A stretch of DNA of 33,808 bases, taken from the NCBI GenBank assembly GCA_927417275.1, contig CAKMJV010000036.1:1-33808 (forward strand), written 5' to 3'. The stretch's first letter is position 1; each line of letters opens with the position of its first letter. Position numbers and translations under genes: made by a program. A model generated the notes under the pieces. The model was given only the letters and a program-made list of their open reading frames with translations, was not told the DNA's origin and ran no database searches. This document shows, in pieces, positions 17,759-25,139 of the stretch. Source of the stretch: an uncultured Clostridia bacterium (GTDB lineage: Bacteria; Bacillota; Clostridia; Peptostreptococcales; Acidaminobacteraceae).

Positions 17759-17803
17759 CGCCTTCAATGTCTGTGTGCGTAGCACAGCAGAACATTGAGG
17801 GCG
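17759..17803. other. long imperfect hairpin after the coupling-protein gene
   Basis: CGCCTTCAATGT (17759-17770) pairs with ACATTGAGGGCG (17792-17803), 11 of 12 positions, and an inner CTGTG/CACAG arm extends the stem. There is no T-run, so it is not a plain terminator. It lies in the 295-324 nt gap that also holds the CRESS-type origin and could be a single-strand origin, oriT arm or Rep-binding site. Confidence 0.5.
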
Positions 17804-17826
17804 GGAGCGCAAGCGACTTTCTTTGA

Positions 17827-17855
17827 GTTCGCTAGGCTAGTATTACCTAGCGAAC
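17827..17855 (+). other. CRESS-type rolling-circle replication origin (stem-loop with TAGTATTAC)
   Basis: GTTCGCTAGG (17827-17836) and CCTAGCGAAC (17846-17855) form a perfect 10-bp stem with a 9-nt loop. Across loop and stem edge lies TAGTATTAC (17838-17846), the canonical nonanucleotide of circovirus origins, in the same relative place. CRESS Reps nick between its seventh and eighth bases. The only Rep gene of the window, itself CRESS-like, starts 217 nt downstream. The combination makes a double-strand origin the best reading. Confidence 0.85.
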
Positions 17856-17952
17856 TTCTGTCGCATGTAGCAATCCTAGTCAAATGAAGTGATTTAAACA
17901 CTTTCACTGGTTACAATTCCTTGTTGCAGTAAAAAAAGTAAAGTCACAAAAC

Positions 17953-17990
17953 AAAAAAAATAGAGCGCACATTCAAGTGTACGCTCTATG
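17953..17990 (-). terminator. intrinsic terminator on the minus strand upstream of rep
   Basis: TAGAGCG (17961-17967) pairs with CGCTCTA (17982-17988), extended by an inner CAC/GTG. Read on the minus strand it is followed by eight Ts (the A-run 17953-17960), so it should stop transcription on the minus strand, where no gene is known. A counter-transcribed RNA against the rep leader would end here. On the plus strand it lacks a T-run. Confidence 0.55.
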
Positions 17991-18071
17991 CAAAATATTT
18001 AATTCTCATTACTTTATAATATAAAGTGCCAGTAACGGCTATTGCTGAAATCAAATGTGGGAGGAAAAAAA

Positions 18072-19055
18072 TTGTCAAAGGATACCCAATCTCGAAAATA
18101 CCAGATTACACAAAACAATCCCGATGAAAATGAAATGGGTCATAAAAAAATCAAAGAACTTTTAAAGTCCATAAAATCTTTCAAATACCTTTGTATGGGA
18201 GATGAAAAAGGGCAAACATACCACACGCATATTTTTGCAGTCTTCAACAATGGGGTAAGATTCTCAACGCTTAAAAAGAAATTCCCCAATGCACATATTG
18301 AAGTAGCAAGGGGAACAACCAATCAAAATCGGGACTACATTTTAAAAGAAGGCAAATGGACGAAGGATAAAAAGCACGGAACTAGCATTCCTGGAACTTT
18401 TGAAGAATGTGGTGAAATTCCTACTGAAAGCCAAGGGATAAGAACCGATCTTCAAGATTTATATGCGCGCATTCGTGAAGGGGCTACAAATTTTGAGATT
18501 CTAGAAGAAAATCCTGATCACATGCTGAAAATAACAGATATTGACCGAGCAAGGTTGACGATACTTCAAGAATCATTTAAAAACACGTTTAGACAACTAA
18601 AAGTGGCCTACATCTGTGGCCCTACTGGCGTCGGAAAAACGCGATTTGTAATGGAACATTTCGGATATTCCAATGTTTATCGGGTCAACGATTATCGGCA
18701 TCCATTCGATATGTATCAAGGGGAAGACGTTTTACTCTTTGATGAGTTTCGAAGTCAAATTCTCATATCTCAGATGCTTGACTATCTAGATGGGTATCCA
18801 CTCTACCTTTCTGCACGTTATTCAAATAAGGTGGCTTGCTTCACCAAAGTCTTTATCATCAGCAATGAACCTTTAAACTGTCAATATCCGATGATTCAAG
18901 AAGAAAAACCACAAACGTGGCAGGCATTATTGCGAAGAATTCATCATGTATTTGATTATGATACCCTTCTGACTCGGTATAAAACGAAACACAAAGTTTT
19001 CAATCACATAAGCTCACAATATCCAGAGGAGGAAAACAAAAATGAAGAGACATAA
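18072..19055 (+). CDS. rep: CRESS-type Rep: HUH endonuclease plus SF3 helicase
   Basis: A 327-residue replication initiator. The endonuclease half has motif I YQITQNNP (residues 10-17), motif II HTHIF (His51 and His53) and motif III YILK (Tyr89 nucleophile, Lys92). The helicase half has Walker A GPTGVGKT (183-190), Walker B VLLFDEF (220-226) and motif C FIISNEP (261-267) with its asparagine. This HUH-SF3 fusion with a single tyrosine is the arrangement of circo/gemini-type viral Reps and of related bacterial plasmids and IMEs. The start is TTG at 18072, with GGGAGG at 18059-18064; an upstream in-frame TTG at 18042 has no ribosome site. The cognate origin lies just upstream. It should nick, initiate rolling-circle replication and unwind the excised element, and may double as relaxase. 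Confidence 0.9.
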   Translation: MSKDTQSRKYQITQNNPDENEMGHKKIKELLKSIKSFKYLCMGDEKGQTYHTHIFAVFNNGVRFSTLKKKFPNAHIEVARGTTNQNRDYILKEGKWTKDKKHGTSIPGTFEECGEIPTESQGIRTDLQDLYARIREGATNFEILEENPDHMLKITDIDRARLTILQESFKNTFRQLKVAYICGPTGVGKTRFVMEHFGYSNVYRVNDYRHPFDMYQGEDVLLFDEFRSQILISQMLDYLDGYPLYLSARYSNKVACFTKVFIISNEPLNCQYPMIQEEKPQTWQALLRRIHHVFDYDTLLTRYKTKHKVFNHISSQYPEEENKNEET

Positions 19056-19419
19056 GAACTTAACTCGCAATGTAGTTATCACAAGTGATATGAACATCAA
19101 TGGTATCGATTGGTTACAAGAAAACCTTAATCAAAGTATAGCTTTTTTCGATTACTCTCAAAAAAATATTGATTTTATTGGCAAATATCTTAGGGAGCAG
19201 CCAATTGAAATGCTTTATGTATTTGGTTTAAAAGCACTCAACGACAATGTAATCCTTCAAGAAATAATTATTGATGCCTTTAAAATCTATAACTTTGATG
19301 AATTTAACATAATTATTCCTGAAATTGGATACAATCGTAAATACGAGCAAGAGTGTATTATAAGAAACAATAACTTTCAAAATAGTTTAGTTCGAGTTAG
19401 AAACAAAATAATGAAATAA
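19042..19419 (+). CDS. unknown protein cotranscribed with rep
   Basis: A 125-residue protein I do not recognise. It overlaps rep by 14 nt and has a strong ribosome site, CAGAGGAGG, inside rep 9 nt before the ATG, so it is part of the replication operon. The fold looks alpha/beta (NVVITSDMNINGIDWLQENL, IEMLYVFGLKAL, FNIIIPEIGYN) with no membrane segments. A terminator-like hairpin follows at once. Position suggests a role in replication, copy control or transfer, but no motif supports a specific one. Confidence 0.65.
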   Translation: MKRHKNLTRNVVITSDMNINGIDWLQENLNQSIAFFDYSQKNIDFIGKYLREQPIEMLYVFGLKALNDNVILQEIIIDAFKIYNFDEFNIIIPEIGYNRKYEQECIIRNNNFQNSLVRVRNKIMK

Positions 19420-19430
19420 TCCCCCAAAAA

Positions 19431-19462
19431 CCTCCAAGGATTAATCCAAGGAGGGTAATTTT
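19431..19462 (+). terminator. terminator of the transfer/replication operon
   Basis: CCTCC (19431-19435) pairs with GGAGG (19450-19454), with an inner GGA-TTAA-TCC arm and a mismatched AA/AA between, followed by a T-rich TAATTTTATT. It comes 11 nt after the last gene. Confidence 0.55.
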
Positions 19463-19536
19463 ATTGATTATATCACTTCAATTTTATAAGGACGAACGTT
19501 TTCCATTAAGTGTTCCGTATATTTTGTGGTCTATTT

Positions 19537-19576
19537 AGAAAATAAACAATAGAAGAGAATAGTAACCCTTCTATTG
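19537..19576 (-). terminator. terminator of the SLH gene
   Basis: CAATAGAAG (19547-19555) and CTTCTATTG (19568-19576) form a 9-bp stem, followed on the minus strand by TTTATTTTC. It lies 32 nt past the SLH stop codon. Confidence 0.65.
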
Positions 19577-19607
19577 TAATTTTATTAAGTTTGATTTGGA
19601 GATTTCA

Positions 19608-20831
19608 CTATCTGTTTCTGTAATCAACAGTACGGTCAAGAGCTAGAATATCTTTTAACTTTAAGTTTTCGGCTACTAAAGCAGCTACCGTTACAGCTGT
19701 GCCTTTTTCCAAGTCTGAGTTAAGATAAACTGTTATATTAAAAGATTGGTCAGCCGGTTCCATGAATAGTTGAACCACAGCATTGTCATAAACTAAGAAT
19801 TTCATTATTGTGCCATCTGCTTCTAAGTCTCCGAATCCCGCTTTGTTAGCAGTTTTTAATGAGTAGTCAATATACTTTGTAAGGTCTGCGTCTTTAAAAT
19901 CAGTTAATTTTAAAGCAGGTTGTTTAATGGCTTGCAATACTAATTGTAAGTCTTTGTCTGTCCAAGACTGCTCAGCTGTCCAACCATCTTTTAAATTACC
20001 TACCGCTTTTGAAGTTAAAGCTACATCATAAGTTAATCTGAATACTGAACCATCTTCGCCCCAAGTTTGAGCACCCATTCTTGACGATAAACCATTTGTT
20101 CCTTTTGGAATGTAGATACCTGTGTGATTAAATGGAGAGTTTAAAGTAAATCCTGCTGGAACATTATATTTCTTGTCCAACTCTGCAATTCTTTGCGCGT
20201 CAGTTTTTTCTGTCTTATTGAATGATTTAAATAAGTTATTGTACATAACAACTGCGGCTTCTCTTGTAGAATTGCCAGCAGGAGCATATTGACCATCACC
20301 AGTGCCGTTAACGATTTTGTTATTTCTTGCTATCATGATACTATCTCTTGCCCAGTTATTTTTAGCTACGTCAGTAAATTCTGCACCGCCAGTTGATTTA
20401 GAGTAATCAGCTCCGATAGCTTCTAATAAGTTTACCATTAAAGCGGCTAATTCGTCTCTTCTAATTGGATTAGAAGGTCTATATTCAAATTTACCTTTAG
20501 ACACTTCATAACCGTTTACGATGCCTAAGTTTTTAGCTTGAAGTACGAATGGGTCATTAGTATCAGTGAATGAAGCATCACCTGTAGTTGCTTTTTTAGA
20601 AGTCATTTCTTCGTAAGCTCTTACCGCTAAGTAAGCAAAATCGCCTCTAGTAATATTAGCTTGAAAATCACTGTAAAGTCTTGTTCCAATAGCATTTCTT
20701 AATTGTGCTTCAGTTACAGATTCTTGTGCCCAACCTGATGGCGAGTCTTCTACTGCGAAAGACATTGAAATTATTGATAAGACTAATGCAATCTTTAAAG
20801 TTAATACAATAAGTAATTTTGTTTTTTTCAT
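19608..20831 (-). CDS. S-layer-homology (SLH) domain exported protein
   Basis: A 407-residue exported protein. Residues 1-26 form a signal peptide (KKTK, then a hydrophobic run ending SMSFAVED). Three SLH repeats follow (about 30-205), each with the FTD...WA...I or TREEAA-like pattern (for example FTDVAKNNWARDSIMIARNNKIVNG and STREAAVVMYNNLF); these bind pyruvylated wall polymer in other Firmicutes. The C-terminal 200 residues are a unique domain without motifs I know, probably exposed at the surface. A perfect TAGGAGG ribosome site and an AT-rich promoter lie upstream, with a hairpin AGTACT-GAAGTT-AGTACT in the leader (20852-20869). Why a surface protein lies in a mobile element is unclear; it could be cargo. 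Confidence 0.85.
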   Translation of the reverse strand: MKKTKLLIVLTLKIALVLSIISMSFAVEDSPSGWAQESVTEAQLRNAIGTRLYSDFQANITRGDFAYLAVRAYEEMTSKKATTGDASFTDTNDPFVLQAKNLGIVNGYEVSKGKFEYRPSNPIRRDELAALMVNLLEAIGADYSKSTGGAEFTDVAKNNWARDSIMIARNNKIVNGTGDGQYAPAGNSTREAAVVMYNNLFKSFNKTEKTDAQRIAELDKKYNVPAGFTLNSPFNHTGIYIPKGTNGLSSRMGAQTWGEDGSVFRLTYDVALTSKAVGNLKDGWTAEQSWTDKDLQLVLQAIKQPALKLTDFKDADLTKYIDYSLKTANKAGFGDLEADGTIMKFLVYDNAVVQLFMEPADQSFNITVYLNSDLEKGTAVTVAALVAENLKLKDILALDRTVDYRNR

Positions 20832-21052
20832 TTTGTTGCCTCCTAAACTTATGTACTGAAGTTAGTACTGTTATTTGTATAATATTATTACACATAATAG
20901 TAACATAAAAAGGAAGCTTATTCCATTAGATTTCTTAAATATTACTTAGCATTTTCAAAAGACTTGCCACTATTTTTGATTGTCAACACATAGCACTCGA
21001 TGTGCGTTGATTGCGTTTATAAAACCGAGAGGGGCAATCAAGACATAAATCA

Positions 21053-21088
21053 AAGAAATGCTTAGCGCACACACGCTAAGCATTTCTT
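21053..21088. terminator. perfect 15-bp hairpin, probably a bidirectional terminator
   Basis: AAGAAATGCTTAGCG (21053-21067) pairs perfectly with CGCTAAGCATTTCTT (21074-21088) around a 6-nt loop. It lies 15 nt past the end of the degraded anti-sigma gene and separates it from the SLH gene upstream region. The T-runs are short on both sides. Confidence 0.6.
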
Positions 21089-21103
21089 ATCCTCATACCC
21101 CAA

Positions 21104-21916
21104 TCAAATCACCACATCCACCACCGTCACACCCTGAACACGCGGAGAACCCTTAAACGCCAAAAGCGCTTACTATCTGCAGAAATATACATGCCCACAT
21201 ACATGGCACCCTTACTTTCAACCTGCGAAATCAATGAATCAAAATCAACATCCTCATACAGCGTTTGCATCGAACCTCTATCCTCTAGTAGATCCGCATG
21301 AACTTTATCGTAAGGATAAACTGTCGTCATCTGTATCGCGTAGTGGATCTATAAACTGTTCTTTTATTGCCTTAGAGGACAATGCTTGATCAAACGATAT
21401 ATACACTTTTGCTTTTGTACCTTGAGGGGCGTTTTCCAAAATTTTAAAACCCGATAAATCCACAGAAAACTCATCCTCAGAATAAAAGAAAGTCGATGGG
21501 TGCACCATTGTTTCCGCCGAATGCACCGGTTTTCCAAAACGATAGGCAACATTTATCTCAGTTTTATCTATTTGCGTGTTTCCCACATTTTTTTCGAGGA
21601 TAACACTTATATTTTGCAGTGCAAAAAGGGAAGCACTGACACGACTTTGGAAAGATTTGTACTCAGGCTGAAAAATCTGTGACAGCTGCTCCACTGCTTC
21701 TCGCTTAACATAAATGGCTTCATGGTCTAAAGCAAAGAGGGATGTGGTGATCCGAGAGGCCGTAAAATAGAGAAAAATAAAACTTAAGAATATAAAAATA
21801 GCCGTAAATGCCGTTAAAACGATAATCCTCAAATTGACTTTGCGTTTAAAATTTAAAGCCCTAAGTGGTTTCCGACAGCATGAGCGCACCCGTAAAATCC
21901 TGCACACCGATCTCAC
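21104..21916 (-). pseudogene. frameshifted anti-sigma factor (Sigma_reg-type)
   Basis: The main frame (21305-21916) gives a basic N-terminal stretch, one membrane segment (IIVLTAFTAIFIFLSFIFLYF) and an extracellular part. Around 21310-21330 it is interrupted and the protein continues in another frame (21127-21330: TVYPYDKVHADLL, YVGMYISADSKR). Near 21150 a second shift restores a plausible end, FKGSPRVQGVTVVDVVI, stopping at 21104. The membrane anchor, the position after an ECF sigma gene and this C-terminal block match anti-sigma factors of the Sigma_reg_N/Sigma_reg_C type. At least two frameshifts make it inactive. Two sequencing errors are the alternative. Confidence 0.6.
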
Positions 21917-22166
21917 TAAGCAAATGGCTCTCCCTCAATTCCAGTCGTCTATTTTTCCGAACATAATCCACATACAGGTTATGCGCAACCGTGAAAAGCC
22001 AAGACTCTATGTTTTCATTAGGAAACTGAAGCGTACACAGCGCCTTAACAAAAGCCTCCTGCGTCAAATCCTCAGCCGTCTGATGATTATAAGTAAGCCC
22101 ATAAACATATCTATAAACATAAGGATAAAACGCGTTATAGACCTTTACAAACACATCATCCTCCAA
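21861..22166 (-). pseudogene. ECF sigma factor lacking region 4
   Basis: The 101-residue product has a good ECF region 2 (VYNAFYPYVYRYVYGLTYNHQTAEDLTQEAFVKAL, then WLFTVAHNLYVDYVRKNRR, about 8-75), which binds core RNA polymerase and the -10 element. It ends 25 residues later, so region 4, which reads the -35 element, is missing. The next frame down runs straight into the anti-sigma anchor, which fits an internal deletion that removed region 4 and the original gene junction. The start is TTG at 22166 in a GATGTTTTGGAGG context. It is unlikely to work as a sigma factor. Confidence 0.65.
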
Positions 22167-22352
22167 AACATCACCCTTTTATTTCAAGACCGCATCGCAT
22201 CATAAATAGTGGATGAATAAGAGGGGGGATAAGGTGTGTGTGAGCTTCTATTACTTGACAAAACCAGACAACTATTTAGAACAAGTAAACTGTTTTTTAT
22301 ACAAGAGATATGATAAACTAATACTAAAATAACTGATATAAGAAGGATTGAT

Positions 22353-22691
22353 ATGGATAGAATAGATCACATACTTAAAAGTATCCTAGAATTTAGAAAT
22401 GCGAGAGATTGGAAGCAATTTCACACACCAGAGAATTTAGCGAAATCCATTTCCATAGAAGCAGCAGAACTCCTAGAACACTTTCAGTGGGGAGATGAAT
22501 ATGATCATGACGAACTTGTAGACGAACTGGCTGATATACTTATCTATTCGTTTTTAATGGCAGATGCAATTGGTGTAGATATCGAAAAAGTGATGTTGGA
22601 TAAGCTAAAGAAAAATATAAAACGATTTCCTGTGGAAACAGTTAAAGGTAATAGTGGTAAACATACACGGATTGATTATGAGGAAGAATAA
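22353..22691 (+). CDS. MazG-like nucleotide pyrophosphohydrolase
   Basis: A 112-residue all-alpha NTP-PPase of the MazG/RS21-C6 group, which hydrolyses (d)NTPs to monophosphates and pyrophosphate. The metal-binding blocks are visible: SIEAAELLEHFQW (ExxE-type) and ELVDELADILIYSFLMADAIGVD (ExxD). RS21-C6-like members prefer dCTP and its analogues. An AGAAGGATTG ribosome site precedes the ATG. The gene overlaps the GIY-YIG/DUF2075 gene by one base (TAATG), so the two are coupled; a dNTP-depleting or dNTP-cleaning partner for a DNA enzyme is a reasonable inference. Confidence 0.85.
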   Translation: MDRIDHILKSILEFRNARDWKQFHTPENLAKSISIEAAELLEHFQWGDEYDHDELVDELADILIYSFLMADAIGVDIEKVMLDKLKKNIKRFPVETVKGNSGKHTRIDYEEE

Positions 22692-24256
22692 TGGGAAGAT
22701 TAACGCGTTTTGATTTTGATTTTTTGGCATTAAGCCAGTTACAAGCACATACATTTGGAAGTAATTGGCCCGTCGTTTACATCATTGAAAACGGTAAAGA
22801 TGCCTATGTTGGTGAAACCACAAGTGCTGTTAGGCGTATTAAGAACCATCTTGAAGACAATAGAAGAAGGCCACTAAAAACGGTTAATATTATAACGGAT
22901 AGTGAATTTAATAAATCTGTATCACTTGACTTAGAATCTATGTTGATTGAATACATAGCTGCTGATGGCAAGTATTTGCTACAAAACAGCAATAAGGGCA
23001 TAAGAAATCATGATTATTTTGAGCGTGAAAAATATACGGATCGATTTCAAGAAATATGGGATGAACTAAAAACGAATAAACTTGCTGTAAACAGTCTATT
23101 TAACATTAGAAATAGCGATCTATTTAAACTCTCCCCCTATAAAGTATTGACGGAAGATCAACTGGATATTGTAAATGAGATTGATAAAATCGTATTTGGA
23201 AATGAAACATCAATTAATGTAGTAAAAGGGGAACCTGGTTCTGGAAAGACGATACTAGCGGTTTATCTTGCTAAGTATTTTGCATCACATGAATACATGC
23301 CACTCCCTAAAATAGGTATCGTTTTGCCTATGACGTCGCTTCGAGGCACTGTTAAAAAAGTGTTTAGAAATGTAAGTGGTTTGAAAGGCAATATGGTCTA
23401 TGGACCCAGTGAAGTTGTAAAGACCGGTGAAAAATTTGATTTGCTCATTGTGGATGAGGCACATAGGCTTTCTCAACGACGCAATTTATCGAGCTATGAA
23501 TTTTTTGACAAGACCAATGAAAAACTTGGACTTGATAAAGAAACGGGTACGCAATTAGATTGGATTCTTAATTCAGCGAAACATACAATTCTTTTCTATG
23601 ATCATAATCAAAGTGTCAAACCTTCAGATATTCATCCTTCTAAGTTTAGTACACTTAATGCTAATTGGTTTAGCCTAAAAACTCAAATGCGCGTTAAAGC
23701 GGGCAATGATTACTCGGTGTATATCGAAAATGTCATGAAAGGTACAGCAGCATCTAGAATTGAATTTAACAATTATGAACTATGCTTATTTGAAGATGTT
23801 CAACAAATGGTAGATGCGATCAAAGAAAAAGACAAACAAGTTGGACTTTCAAGGGTCGTTGCAGGTTATGCATGGGATTGGAAATCAAAGAACAATCCCA
23901 CCAATTATGATATTCAAATTGGCGATTACGCATACAGGTGGAACAGTGTGAATTCAGATTGGATTAATTCAAAAAATGCACTTAATGAGATTGGCTGTAT
24001 TCATACGGTTCAAGGGTATGATCTGAATACGGTAGGCGTAATTATTGGACCAGAATTAATATTTAGTGAAGGCAAAATAACATTCGTGAAAGAACGGTAT
24101 AAAGACAGATATGGCAAACACAATTCCAAATCGAATGAAGAAATGCTGGATTATATTATCAATATATATAAAACACTTATGACGCGTGGTATTTTAGGTA
24201 CTTATGTTTATGTATGCGATGATGCGCTTAGGACTTATTTGAAGTTGTATTTTTAA
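22691..24256 (+). CDS. GIY-YIG nuclease-DUF2075 helicase-like fusion
   Basis: A 521-residue protein. The N-terminal part (about 28-110) has a GIY-YIG-like fold: VVYIIENGKDAYVGETTSAVRRIKNHL, with the Arg on the first helix. The rest is a DUF2075 P-loop domain related to SF1 helicases: Walker A GEPGSGKT (180-187), Walker B LLIVDEAH (251-258), an FYDHNQSV motif III-like segment, a QMRVKAG motif IV and IHTVQGYDLNTVGVIIGPEL motif V/VI. A nuclease fused to a helicase-like motor and coupled to a dNTP pyrophosphohydrolase looks like a defence or DNA-restriction unit, but no experimental role is known to me. It ends at 24256 and debris follows. Confidence 0.8.
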   Translation: MGRLTRFDFDFLALSQLQAHTFGSNWPVVYIIENGKDAYVGETTSAVRRIKNHLEDNRRRPLKTVNIITDSEFNKSVSLDLESMLIEYIAADGKYLLQNSNKGIRNHDYFEREKYTDRFQEIWDELKTNKLAVNSLFNIRNSDLFKLSPYKVLTEDQLDIVNEIDKIVFGNETSINVVKGEPGSGKTILAVYLAKYFASHEYMPLPKIGIVLPMTSLRGTVKKVFRNVSGLKGNMVYGPSEVVKTGEKFDLLIVDEAHRLSQRRNLSSYEFFDKTNEKLGLDKETGTQLDWILNSAKHTILFYDHNQSVKPSDIHPSKFSTLNANWFSLKTQMRVKAGNDYSVYIENVMKGTAASRIEFNNYELCLFEDVQQMVDAIKEKDKQVGLSRVVAGYAWDWKSKNNPTNYDIQIGDYAYRWNSVNSDWINSKNALNEIGCIHTVQGYDLNTVGVIIGPELIFSEGKITFVKERYKDRYGKHNSKSNEEMLDYIINIYKTLMTRGILGTYVYVCDDALRTYLKLYF

Positions 24257-24369
24257 GGTTTTGATTCGTGAAATTCAAATGAATTTTCCAACAAGTCGTA
24301 AATACAGTAATTATATAAGTTTCTTATTCAGTATTATGAAAATGGGGAGTGGTTAAACGCGAAAATATT

Positions 24370-24422
24370 GTAAGCGTCAAATAACGCATTCATTTTCTAT
24401 GTGGGCGCTATTTGACGCTTAC
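24370..24422. mobile_element. facing IS66-type terminal repeats, remnant
   Basis: GTAAGCGTCAAATAACGC (24370-24387) and GGCGCTATTTGACGCTTAC (24404-24422) are inverted copies that start with GTAAGCG, the hallmark of IS66-family ends. Only about 16 nt lie between them, so this is a collapsed element or two joined ends. No matching 8-nt target duplication flanks it. Confidence 0.5.
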
Positions 24423-24722
24423 AAATGATGAGTGAAGCAATGAACAAAGCTGCTCCAAATTTCGGTGATAGCGATAAAATATGGAAACAAGAGGCTGTTA
24501 GGAGAGCAATTACTCTCTTAATTAGGTATATACTATGCCGATGAAAATGTGATAGGTAAATCCTCAGCAATGGATGAATAAAAACTTCGGTATAGTTTTT
24601 TCTTCGGAATAGTCGCTGTTATGCCGAATTCAATAAAATACTGATAGAGGCAGTCAGTTTCTATCAAAAGCGTATATTGAAGCCACACCAGCAGACAAAA
24701 TTATTCGAAGTACTCACATTAA
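24423..24722. other. degraded intergenic stretch
   Basis: No intact gene. An open fragment near 24427 could encode about 35 residues (with FGDSDKIWKQEAVRRA), of no family I know. A loose inverted repeat, TTCGGTATA near 24585 and TATGCCGAA or variants near 24533 and 24622, hints at further insertion-sequence ends. The region just before 24723 is probably more of the IS3 fragment in a shifted frame. Confidence 0.3.
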
Positions 24723-24785
24723 GGTACACCATGGGACAATGCACCAATTGAATCATTTCATGCACTCATCAAAAGAGAATGGTAA
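24723..24785 (+). pseudogene. C-terminal fragment of an IS3-family transposase (OrfB)
   Basis: In one frame the sequence reads GTPWDNAPIESFHALIKREW followed by a stop. This is the conserved block around the last catalytic glutamate of IS3/IS150-type DDE transposases, truncated soon after. A frame shift precedes it (an extra base near 24720). Only about 20 codons are recognisable. It marks an insertion and later decay. Confidence 0.65.
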
Positions 24786-25116
24786 ACAGGCATATAATCA
24801 AGCATCAAAACATGCTCACGACTTGATTTTCCAGACTCAAAGCACAACCCCGCAAGTCACCCTTCAAGTCACCTCGCAAGTCACCCTGCAAGTCACCCCG
24901 CAAGTTGAGCAATCAGAAAAAGCCATATCAATGCTTGAATTTTGCAAGGTTCCGCGTACAAGAACGGAAATACAAGAGTTTATTGAAATCAGTGACATAG
25001 AACATTTTAGAACATCTATACTAGTTCCATTACTTGAATCGGGATTGATTCTTATGACGATACCAGATAAACCAAAGAGTTCAAAACAAAAATATGTAAG
25101 AAGTAATCATCAATGA
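24786..25116 (+). pseudogene. truncated AlbA_2/Fic-type regulator tail with QVT repeats
   Basis: An open frame running to a stop at 25116 encodes a repeat TPQVTLQVTSQVTLQVTPQV (12-nt DNA units, 24848-24907) and a winged-helix domain (LEFCKVPRTRTEIQEFIE, HFRTSILVPLLESGLI, ending TIPDKPKSSKQKYV). This is the C-terminal part of predicted AlbA_2 (divergent AAA-4) or Fic-like transcriptional regulators, which carry such repeats before a wHTH. The N-terminal enzymatic domain is absent and the 5' end is fused to transposon debris, so it is a fragment. The same reading frame opens at 24739 but its first part is a shadow of the IS3 fragment. Confidence 0.65.
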
Positions 25117-25139
25117 TTTCCCAAGGAGGCCAACTTGAT

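Noticed and set aside
20026..20040. CATCATAAGTTAATC, resembling the att core
   Set aside because: It lies within the SLH coding sequence, lacks the GAACCG arm and is explained by codon content.
24739..24840. First part of an open frame preceding the QVT repeats, starting with an ATG
   Set aside because: This part is a shifted reading of the IS3 transposase fragment; the codons carry the transposase block in another frame.
24848..24912. Short tandem 12-nt repeats that could suggest a CRISPR or minisatellite
   Set aside because: The units are in frame and encode the QVT linker repeats known before the winged-helix domain of AlbA_2/Fic-type proteins; there are no spacers.
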